11,028 nucleotides of DNA, taken from NCBI GenBank assembly GCA_016217775.1, contig JACRGG010000088.1:1-11028 (forward strand), in the 5' to 3' direction. Below the pieces are notes generated by a model, which ran no database searches, had not been told where the DNA came from, and worked only from the letters and a program-made list of their open reading frames with translations. The stretch comes from Microcaldota archaeon (GTDB lineage Archaea > Micrarchaeota > Micrarchaeia > Norongarragalinales > UBA97). Below, one piece after another: positions 5,877 through 11,028 of this stretch; the stretch's first letter is position 1; each line of letters opens with the position of its first letter. The translations under genes were made by a program, and so were the position numbers.

Positions 5877-7271
5877 ATGCCATATGCGAAATTCCAGTTA
5901 GTGTCCAAGAAAGGAGATGACGTATCCCTAGCTTTCCAGCAGCCCTCTGAAATCAAGGCGGGAGACTGCTTTAAGATAAGCGACAGCGCGTCGGAGATAA
6001 TAGCACAGGTTTACGACGTGCGTTACGGCGGGCTCAAAAAAGCTTTTTCAGAATTCATACAAAAACTCAATGGCGCGGACTCGTCGTTCGCTGAATTCCT
6101 CGGCCGCAACAAGCACGCCTTCAATGAAACTTGGCTTGCCAAATGCAAGATTAGGGGCACGCTCTCAAAACAAGGCTTTTCCGCGGGAACCCTCAAGTCG
6201 CCCGCCGCCGGCAATATAATCGAGAAAATAAGCGGGCAGCAGCTCGCTCAAATCCTCTTGTCCAACCCGAGAAAACCCGCGAGCATAGGCACGCTTCACG
6301 GCTCCAGCGCGCCAATAGAAATAGACTTAGCCAGCTTTCAGGCAGTAACCCTGATTACCGGCAGGAAAGGAAGCGGAAAGTCCCACTTGGCCAAAAACAT
6401 TCTCGAGCACCTTATTCAAAACGGCGCGCCCGCCATAGTCCTTGACGTCAACGGCGAGTACGCCCGCCTAAAGCAATCCAAGCAAAGCGGCTTCGGCGCC
6501 AGAATCGTTGAATTCATTCCAGGAAAAAATTTTTTCATCCCCCTTGACGGGATTCCTTTCGAGACATTCTGCAGAATGTGCCAAATAGAGGAGAACCACA
6601 ATTCGTTCCGCCTATTCAGCCGGTATTGGGCTGAACGCCCTGAGCGCAAGAATCTTTTCCACCTGCGCTCTTGGATAACTGAATCCGGGAGCCCGCCCGG
6701 TACAATAGGCGCCGCACTCGGCCGCATTGACTACGCGGATAGCCTTGGCGTCTTCGGAGAATTCAATTTCGGGCAAAGCCTGGCTAGCGCGCGAGCAGGA
6801 AGCGCGCTGGTGCTCAACTTGTTCCAGCAGGGCGAAAAAATCAAGCAACTGTCAATAGTCTACGTCCTGCGGCAACTCATTGAAGCGGGCATGCGCGGAG
6901 AAGGCAAAATCTTTCTTTTCGCCGAAGAGGCGCAGAATTATTTCGAAAAGGAATTCTGGGACGACGTCATAACCCGTATGCGCCACTTGGGAATCTACTC
7001 CATAATCATCACAAACGAGCCAACTACTTTGCCTAGCATGGTATTCCGCCAATGCGACAACCTATTCTGCTTCAACTTCTCGTCAGAAAACGACTTAGCC
7101 TTCGTGTCGCAAGCGCAAGTCATAGACCCTCAAACCCTGTTTATAGCCAAAAACCTGGGGCTGGGCCAATGCATTGCAATAGGCAAAAGCACTAATGGCT
7201 TCCCCCTAGTGATTCAAATCAATCCTTCCAAAGGCCAAGCGGGAGGCGAAACTGTCTTGCTGTGGGAATAA
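5877..7271 (+). CDS. HerA-like DNA-translocating ATPase
   Basis: A 464-residue member of the HerA/FtsK-type P-loop ATPases. The N-terminal ~90 residues look like a HAS beta-barrel (AGDCFKISDSASEIIAQVYDVR). The Walker A motif GRKGSGKS is at 162-169, preceded by the strand AVTLIT; DVNGEYARL follows; the Walker B region is IFLFAEEAQNYF (about 345-356); and the HerA C-terminal pattern IIITNEPTTLPSMVFRQCDNLF follows, where most family members have T-Q-R-P rather than T-N-E-P. HerA forms hexameric rings that pump double-stranded DNA, usually with the nuclease NurA in end resection. No NurA is present in the window; instead an exonuclease gene starts 70 bases downstream. It has its own TATA box. A role in defence or repair is possible; the family is certain, the partner is inferred. 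Confidence 0.85.
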   Translation: MPYAKFQLVSKKGDDVSLAFQQPSEIKAGDCFKISDSASEIIAQVYDVRYGGLKKAFSEFIQKLNGADSSFAEFLGRNKHAFNETWLAKCKIRGTLSKQGFSAGTLKSPAAGNIIEKISGQQLAQILLSNPRKPASIGTLHGSSAPIEIDLASFQAVTLITGRKGSGKSHLAKNILEHLIQNGAPAIVLDVNGEYARLKQSKQSGFGARIVEFIPGKNFFIPLDGIPFETFCRMCQIEENHNSFRLFSRYWAERPERKNLFHLRSWITESGSPPGTIGAALGRIDYADSLGVFGEFNFGQSLASARAGSALVLNLFQQGEKIKQLSIVYVLRQLIEAGMRGEGKIFLFAEEAQNYFEKEFWDDVITRMRHLGIYSIIITNEPTTLPSMVFRQCDNLFCFNFSSENDLAFVSQAQVIDPQTLFIAKNLGLGQCIAIGKSTNGFPLVIQINPSKGQAGGETVLLWE

Positions 7272-7307
7272 AACGCGAAAACCGTTTTTTGGAAAGCCAA
7301 GCTAACG

Positions 7308-7316
7308 TAATTAAAT
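7308..7316 (+). promoter_or_regulatory. TATA box of the exonuclease gene
   Basis: TAATTAAAT is centred about 29 bases before the ATG at 7341. This spacing favours that ATG over the in-frame TTG at 7332. Confidence 0.5.
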
Positions 7317-7340
7317 GCCGGCTGCCTGTTATTGATTCGT

Positions 7341-7886
7341 ATGACTACTGTCGCCATTGACGTTGAAACAACCGGATTGGGGCACGCGGCTCGGCCGCCA
7401 AGGCAAGACGCAGTACTGCAATTGGGCATAGCATGGCGGGAAAAAACGGAAGTCAAGACTTGGTCTAAACTCTGCAATCCCGGAAAAAAATTCTTGGCAA
7501 ACGGGCGAGCCGGCGCAGCGCTTGCGGTCAACCGGATTCAAGTTGGCGCAATCCAAAACGCCGAGCCCGCGAAGGCAGTAGCTGAAGAATTCTGGAGCAA
7601 AATCGATTCTATTGAAGGCGGGTCGTCCGGAGAACCAGTTGAATTTAGGGCTTACAACCGCTTTTTCGACGAGGGTTTCCTCAGCCAAAAGCCTTGGTCG
7701 ATACCAAGACACAAGTGGGGAAGCTGCATAATGCAGGCAGCGGCGAAAACGCTTGTGAACGCAGACCGGCTCAAGCTTGAGCGAGCGATGCAAATGCTTC
7801 AAATACCGTGGTTCGGGCAAGCGCACGACGCCGCTATTGACGCCCGCGCCGCATTGCTAGTCCACGAAAAAATCAGCGGCCGCTAA
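7341..7886 (+). CDS. DEDDh 3'-5' exonuclease (DnaQ/RNase T-like)
   Basis: A 181-residue exonuclease domain protein. All carboxylates of the DEDDh set are visible: Asp7 and Glu9 in AIDVETTGLG (Exo I), Asp110 in YNRFFDEGFL (Exo II), and His162 with Asp167 in GQAHDAAIDARAAL (Exo III). The enzyme should remove nucleotides from a 3' end with two metal ions; DNA or RNA substrate is not decided by the sequence. There is no attached polymerase, BRCT or helicase domain. I start at ATG 7341 because it gives the canonical strand MTTVAIDVETTG and fits the TATA box. It follows the HerA-like gene on the same strand with a 69-base gap, so it may supply a nuclease to that ATPase, though it also has its own promoter. 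Confidence 0.88.
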   Translation: MTTVAIDVETTGLGHAARPPRQDAVLQLGIAWREKTEVKTWSKLCNPGKKFLANGRAGAALAVNRIQVGAIQNAEPAKAVAEEFWSKIDSIEGGSSGEPVEFRAYNRFFDEGFLSQKPWSIPRHKWGSCIMQAAAKTLVNADRLKLERAMQMLQIPWFGQAHDAAIDARAALLVHEKISGR

Positions 7887-7998
7887 GAAAAAACAAGCTC
7901 GGTCATTCAAGACGAGTTCAAGGGATTATAGCTGAATGCGATGAGAAAATCAATAAATTTGAAACACCGTAGTTAAGAAAAATCGAGGGCGGCGTGAT

Positions 7999-8934
7999 AT
8001 GGGCGGCGGGAAAAAACCGGTGCGGAAAGACTTCGGCGAAAAAGACCTTTTTTCAACCAGAATGTTCTTAGAAAAGAGATTGAATGATGTAGGAAAGATT
8101 CTTGCGGGCAAAAACTTTGCTTCAGAAAAAGAAGCCAACGCATACCTAGAAAAAATAATGAACTCCGACGAATTCCCCCAATTCAAGCGGACTCCGCTGG
8201 ATGAAGCTCAGGAATTAATGTACGGCGCGTGGGAGTCCACCGGAAAAAAACGAGTGAAGCTGGCTTTCGAGGCCTTAAAAATTTCAGCAGACTGCGCCGA
8301 CGCCCACGTTCTTTTAGCCGAGGAAGCCCTGAAAGCCGGCGGCTTGGAAGAAGCGAAAATATTGTTCCAGCATAGCGTTGAAGCCGGAGAGCGGGCTATA
8401 GGCAAAGACGCTTTCATCAATGGCGTCGGGCACTTCTGGGGCCTTGTGGAAACGCGGCCTTACATGCGCGCACGCTTGGGGCTCGCGCAAGTCCTAGAAA
8501 CACTCGGCCTTTACGATCAAGCGCGTATGCATTACGCTGATATGCTTCGCTTGAATCCGAACGACAATCAGGGCGTGCGCTACCTGCTCGCCAACTGCTT
8601 ATTTGCATTAGGCCGCGATGGTGAATTAGGGGAATTATTTCAAAAGTATGGCGATGAATCGAGCGCGGACTGGGGTTATTCGCGCGCTTTATGGGCGTTT
8701 CGCGCCAAAAACGGGAAGGCGCCCAAATACTTGAAGGACGCGCTGGAATCAAACCGCCACGTCCCTGATTACTTGCTTGGCGTCAAGCGCATTCCCTCGC
8801 ATTTGCCGCAGTACATTACGCTGGGCGAAACCGACGAGGCCGTAAGCTACGCCGCCAGCTCGCTGGACTTTTGGCAGAATACGCCTGGCGCATTGGATTG
8901 GCTGGCTGAAGCCATAAAACCGGCAAAACTTTAG
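7999..8934 (+). CDS. TPR-repeat protein, ST7-like family
   Basis: A 311-residue mostly helical protein. TPR-like units are visible around residues 84-125 (LAFEALKISADCADAHVLLAEEALKAG...) and 155-205 (RARLGLAQVLETLG, YADMLRLNPNDNQGVRYLLANCLFALG). Phrases such as AQELMYGAWESTGKKR, GHFWGLVETRPYMRA, LNPNDNQG and HVPDYLLG match a family I associate mainly with bacteria and annotated as ST7-like or TPR proteins, sometimes ending in an SEC-C zinc motif; that motif is absent here. It probably acts as a protein-binding scaffold in the cytoplasm; the partner is unknown. A likely ribosome site is GGCGTGAT directly before the ATG, an unusually short spacing. An inverted repeat begins at the stop codon. 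Confidence 0.75.
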   Translation: MGGGKKPVRKDFGEKDLFSTRMFLEKRLNDVGKILAGKNFASEKEANAYLEKIMNSDEFPQFKRTPLDEAQELMYGAWESTGKKRVKLAFEALKISADCADAHVLLAEEALKAGGLEEAKILFQHSVEAGERAIGKDAFINGVGHFWGLVETRPYMRARLGLAQVLETLGLYDQARMHYADMLRLNPNDNQGVRYLLANCLFALGRDGELGELFQKYGDESSADWGYSRALWAFRAKNGKAPKYLKDALESNRHVPDYLLGVKRIPSHLPQYITLGETDEAVSYAASSLDFWQNTPGALDWLAEAIKPAKL

Positions 8935-8992
8935 CACTAGGCAATTCGCGCCGTCAGCAAGACGACTAACTGGATTGTTAATCACTAGTGCT
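8933..8992. repeat. Inverted repeat after the TPR gene
   Basis: AGCACTAG (8933-8940) overlaps the stop codon and pairs with CTAGTGCT (8985-8992), with a 44-base loop. The right arm lies in a longer palindrome, CACTAGTG (8983-8990). It sits just before dispersed-repeat copy 2 in the gap between convergent genes. A terminator or element-end role is possible. Confidence 0.4.
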
Positions 8993-9001
8993 TTGTTCTA
9001 G

Positions 9002-9040
9002 GTGCAGGGGGGAGCAACTAGGGGTTGATGCTTGGGCCTG
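9002..9040 (-). repeat. Dispersed repeat, copy 2 (3' of DUF4143 ATPase)
   Basis: It begins GTGCAGGGGGGAGCA on + and continues ACTAGG...GATGCT...GCCT; the left 15 bases match copies 1 and 3 well, the right side only loosely and with gaps. It ends 9 bases from the ATPase stop. Confidence 0.5.
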
Positions 9041-9048
9041 ACGCGGGG

Positions 9049-10323
9049 TTAGCGTTGTTTCTCGAGCAGCCATCGCCAAAGCGGGAGATATGTTATCCCG
9101 CCGCCTTTCTTATCCAAATCTTTCGTCAGAATCGTGAGTTTTCTAGCGCCGAACTTCTCTTTGAATTCGTGCAGGCCTTGTGCCTCGCGCGCATCAATCT
9201 CATCAGTATAGCTCACGTTTATGGCGCTAAGCTTTCCATCCTTTTGCCTGAGCACGAAATCAACCTCTTTCTTTCCCCTCCAGTAATAGACCTCGTGACC
9301 GCGCCGCTTCAACTCAAGGAACACAAGGTTCTCGGCAAGCCTTCCGTCATCCTTGGAGAATCTGAGGGCAACCGCATTTCTCAAGCCGTTGTCAACGCAA
9401 TAGGCCTTGCTTGGATTCGCTTGCTGCGTCTTAAGCGAATAGCTGAAAATCTGCGTCAGGTAAACGACGTTTGCGTCTTCAAGGTAAGAGAGGTACTCGA
9501 GCACAGTGTCTTTGCTGACCTTTGCTTCGCTCTTCACCGCGTTGTAGTACGAGTTTATGCTGAATTGGGAAGAAACGTTGGTTAACAGGAACTTGCCGAG
9601 CCTTTTCAAGAGGCGGGTGTTCCGGACTGAAAACCTTTCGACAATATCCCGGTACAGCATAACCTCGTAATAATTTGAGAGTATATCGTGCTTGAGCGCT
9701 TCGGCGAGCGCCACTTCCGGAAAGCCCCCGTAGTCCAAGTACTCGCCCAGTAGTTTTTTTACCTCGAACCTTGCATTCGAATACGCGAAGCCCTTTTCTA
9801 GCTTGATTCCTTTGAAGCTTAGAAACTCGCGGAAGCTTAGCGGAAAGAGCTGAAATGCGAGCGTCCTTCCCCTAAGGCTCGTGGCTATTTCCTTGCTCAG
9901 CAGCTTCGAGCTTGAACCAGTCACGTAGACTTGCGCCTTCTCTTTTTCCGCAACCCTTCTCACAAACGCCTCCCATCCGTCAACGTCTTGAATCTCGTCG
10001 AAAAAAAAGTACTTCTGCGCTGTTTTGTTAGAAGGGTAGAGCTCGTAGTACGCTTCAAGGAGAGCGTTAAGCTCGCTGAGTTTAAGCTCAAAGAGCCTGT
10101 CATCGCTGAAATCCACGTAGAGTATCCTGTCCTTCGCCACTCCCCCGGCAATAAGCTCCTTTGCCAGCTGGTAGAAATAGAATGTCTTGCCTGACCTGCG
10201 GGAGCCGACCAAACTGACTATCTTGCTGGTCTGCGGAAGCTTCAGTTCCCTCTCGGTTATTGCCGGAAGCTCGTTTTCGTGAAACTCCTTTATGAGGTAC
10301 TTGAACGCTTCGATCTTTTTCAT
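9049..10323 (-). CDS. AAA_14/DUF4143 archaeal-type ATPase
   Basis: A 424-residue protein with the layout of AAA_14-DUF4143 ATPases. Walker A is GSRRSGKT (40-47), Walker B FFFDEIQ (106-112) followed by DVDGWE, and a sensor strand VYVTGSSSKLL near 132-142. The linker motif LDYGGFPEVAL (about 195-206) and YRDIVERF are typical. The C-terminal domain is of PD-(D/E)xK fold: YYWRGKKEVDFVLRQKDGK is kept, but the following strand reads SAINVSY where a nuclease would have ExK, so cutting activity is doubtful. Such proteins are common in archaea, often several per genome and often near mobile DNA; their role is not well defined. A TATA box lies 24-31 bases before the ATG. Dispersed-repeat copies lie on both sides. 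Confidence 0.9.
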   Translation of the reverse strand: MKKIEAFKYLIKEFHENELPAITERELKLPQTSKIVSLVGSRRSGKTFYFYQLAKELIAGGVAKDRILYVDFSDDRLFELKLSELNALLEAYYELYPSNKTAQKYFFFDEIQDVDGWEAFVRRVAEKEKAQVYVTGSSSKLLSKEIATSLRGRTLAFQLFPLSFREFLSFKGIKLEKGFAYSNARFEVKKLLGEYLDYGGFPEVALAEALKHDILSNYYEVMLYRDIVERFSVRNTRLLKRLGKFLLTNVSSQFSINSYYNAVKSEAKVSKDTVLEYLSYLEDANVVYLTQIFSYSLKTQQANPSKAYCVDNGLRNAVALRFSKDDGRLAENLVFLELKRRGHEVYYWRGKKEVDFVLRQKDGKLSAINVSYTDEIDAREAQGLHEFKEKFGARKLTILTKDLDKKGGGITYLPLWRWLLEKQR

Positions 10324-10346
10324 CGCATTATATATAAGACCACTAA

Positions 10347-10354
10347 TTTATAAA
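10347..10354 (-). promoter_or_regulatory. TATA box of the DUF4143 ATPase gene
   Basis: The palindrome TTTATAAA is centred about 27 bases before the ATG at 10323 on -. A second AT stretch, TTATATATAA, lies between it and the start codon. This is the strongest TATA match in the window and predicts a leaderless transcript. Confidence 0.65.
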
Positions 10355-10496
10355 TGTATCCTCTTGTAAAAGACCGCTATTGCGCACTTCGGTAGGGCAA
10401 ACGCCTGACTCTCTCCGCAGTCCGTTTGTGCAAACAATAGGTTAGGCAAAAGACGGTTGAAGTCCGCTACGCTTGTAGTAAAAAACAAGTAGTGCA

Positions 10497-10524
10497 GGCG
10501 CAACTGGTTTTTCGCCACTGCGCC
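10497..10524. other. Stable hairpin in the intergenic region
   Basis: GGCGCA (10497-10502) pairs with TGCGCC (10519-10524), and inside it TGG pairs with CCA, leaving a T-rich loop. It lies between the glutaredoxin-like gene end and the ATPase promoter and could end the upstream transcript or be part of an RNA. Confidence 0.4.
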
Positions 10525-10540
10525 GAATTTCGCAAGCAAA

Positions 10541-10577
10541 ATGCAGGGGGAGCACGACTAGCATTATGCTAGAGTCT
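10541..10577 (-). repeat. Dispersed repeat, copy 3 (overlaps end of glutaredoxin-like gene)
   Basis: It begins ATGCAGGGGGAGCACG on + and ends GCTAGAGTCT. It contains a perfect palindrome, CTAGCAT-T-ATGCTAG (10558-10572), that is not kept in copies 1 and 2. The last four codons and stop of the glutaredoxin-like gene lie inside it. Confidence 0.6.
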
Positions 10578-10839
10578 TCTGGTTTATGGGTTCTTTCAAG
10601 CCTAGTTCTTTCATCAGCACGCCTATTGCGAAGTTGTCGAAACCTGCAACCACGTGAATACCGTGCGATTTCTTGATTTCAAAAGCGGGTATTTGATTTT
10701 GTTGAGTTCTCTTGCGAAGGCGGCAAGCGCCTTCTGGTGCCTTGGTATTCACGTCCTCAAATTCCAGCTCGTGTTTGAGTAAGAATTTTTTTGCTGCTTT
10801 AGAAGATATTGAATCGTCAGAATAAAGCACTATCTTCAC
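10564..10839 (-). CDS. Glutaredoxin/thioredoxin-fold protein without active-site cysteines
   Basis: The 91-residue sequence has the glutaredoxin layout: strand MKIVLYSDD, helix SSKAAKKFLLKHE, strand LEFEDVN, helix, then the cis-Pro segment QIPAFEI, a strand HGIHVVAGFD and a final helix GVLMKELGL. Where the family has CPxC the sequence reads SISS (about 10-13), so both redox cysteines are Ser. The only Cys is in EGACRLRK. It therefore should not act as a dithiol reductase; a binding or regulatory role is an inference. Start is the GTG at 10839, which gives the full first strand; a GTG at 10830 would sit 5 bases after GGTGA but would cut that strand. It begins 6 bases after the stop of the next gene on -, so they form an operon. 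Confidence 0.7.
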   Translation of the reverse strand: MKIVLYSDDSISSKAAKKFLLKHELEFEDVNTKAPEGACRLRKRTQQNQIPAFEIKKSHGIHVVAGFDNFAIGVLMKELGLKEPINQKTLA

Positions 10840-10845
10840 CTTTTC

Positions 10846-11028
10846 TCACTTCTTTCGATAGCCGAAGATTTTATCGTATTTCTTGTGGTCAATAATATCG
10901 AGCACATCTAGCCAGATTGTAATGATTTCTACTTTGTTGCATGAATAGGTTTTTCTTTGTGTTTTGAGTTCTTGTTTTAGTGTGGGAAGGTGGGTTTCGG
11001 GGGTCGAAACTTATGTCTGCTGACGAGA
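10846..11028 (-). CDS. End of an unrecognised protein, with a possible frameshift
   Basis: On - the frame ending at 10846 reads back through IFGYRKK, DIIDHKKYDK, KVEIITIWLDVL and LKQELKTQRKTYS, which looks like genuine protein, yet there is no usable start before a stop at 11011-11013. If one C is removed from the run of five at 10999-11003, the frame joins the one reading SSADISFD at the window edge and continues out of the window. So this is probably the 3' end of a longer gene, either frameshifted or mis-sequenced. I do not recognise the family. It is 6 bases upstream of the glutaredoxin-like gene and likely cotranscribed with it. Confidence 0.4.

Larger units (their letters stand above)
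10324..10563. other. Intergenic region with hairpins
   Basis: It contains the ATPase promoter, a small hairpin CTTGT...ACAAG (10472-10489 region), a larger one at 10497-10524, and the start of dispersed-repeat copy 3. A 63-codon frame on - spans it but covers both the hairpin and the TATA box and has no recognisable protein features. A small RNA is possible. Confidence 0.35.

Noticed and set aside
7329..7826. 165-codon open frame on - across the exonuclease gene
   Set aside because: It is antisense to a gene with a full DEDDh motif set and its own translation shows no recognisable domain.
8960..9040. Integron attC site suggested by CTAAC...GTTAATC and CAAC...GTTG
   Set aside because: The boxes do not match the RYYYAAC/GTTRRRY pattern, copies 1 and 3 lack them, and no integrase is present.
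9025..9585. 186-codon open frame on + across the DUF4143 ATPase gene
   Set aside because: It is antisense to a gene with clear Walker motifs and carries no recognisable domain.
10348..10539. 63-codon open frame on - in the intergenic region
   Set aside because: It runs through a strong hairpin and the TATA box of the ATPase gene and shows no protein-like pattern I can support.
4944..10577. Dispersed repeat as tRNA halves, since GCAGGGG resembles an acceptor stem
   Set aside because: No T8, D-arm, anticodon arm or T-arm can be laid out around any copy, and the opposite strand lacks a T-loop sequence.
10541..10577. Palindrome at 10558-10572 as a conserved hairpin of the repeat family
   Set aside because: The left arm is changed in copy 1 without matching changes in the right arm, so the stem is not conserved.

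Overview
The window looks archaeal, most likely from a small-genome lineage of the DPANN type, but the phylum cannot be fixed from sequence alone. The reasons are a NucS endonuclease C-terminus, a HerA-family ATPase, an archaeal-type AAA_14/DUF4143 ATPase, GGTGA-type Shine-Dalgarno sequences, and at least seven genes with a TATA-like box about 25-28 bases before the start codon, which is the spacing expected for leaderless archaeal transcripts. There are no rRNA or tRNA genes, no CRISPR array and no recognisable transposase or integrase.

Left part (1-3177, all on +): the 3' end of nucS; an 18-residue, almost purely Lys/Arg microprotein with its own TATA box, Shine-Dalgarno and hairpin/T-tract terminator; a T-rich block built from a duplicated pair of ~26-bp units; a second very basic mini-protein of 37 residues; a sugar-phosphate nucleotidyltransferase; a secreted lipoprotein-like protein with a Thr/Pro linker; and a NUDIX hydrolase of the COG4112 type.

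Middle part (3195-5632): a region of gene decay or rearrangement. A PiT phosphate transporter (-) has lost its N-terminal half and carries a frameshift. It abuts, head to head, an ACT-domain protein (+) that has also lost its N-terminus, as if one deletion or misjoin removed both 5' ends and the shared promoter region. A polytopic membrane protein follows, then an MNT/HepT toxin-antitoxin pair (-) in which the HepT toxin gene has a one-base frameshift.

Right part (5877-11028): a HerA-like ATPase and a DEDDh exonuclease on +, which could work together on DNA ends since no NurA is present here; a TPR protein of a type familiar from bacteria; then, on -, a DUF4143 ATPase, a glutaredoxin-fold protein whose CxxC has become SxxS, and the end of an unrecognised gene that runs off the window.

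The least explained signal is a ~37-bp dispersed repeat found three times (4944-4980, 9002-9040, 10541-10577). It always has the same orientation and always lies at the 3' end of a minus-strand gene or operon (HepT/MNT, DUF4143 ATPase, glutaredoxin-like). Two copies flank the ATPase as direct repeats. Three separate one-base frame breaks (PiT, HepT, edge gene) could be true decay or assembly errors; reads would decide.
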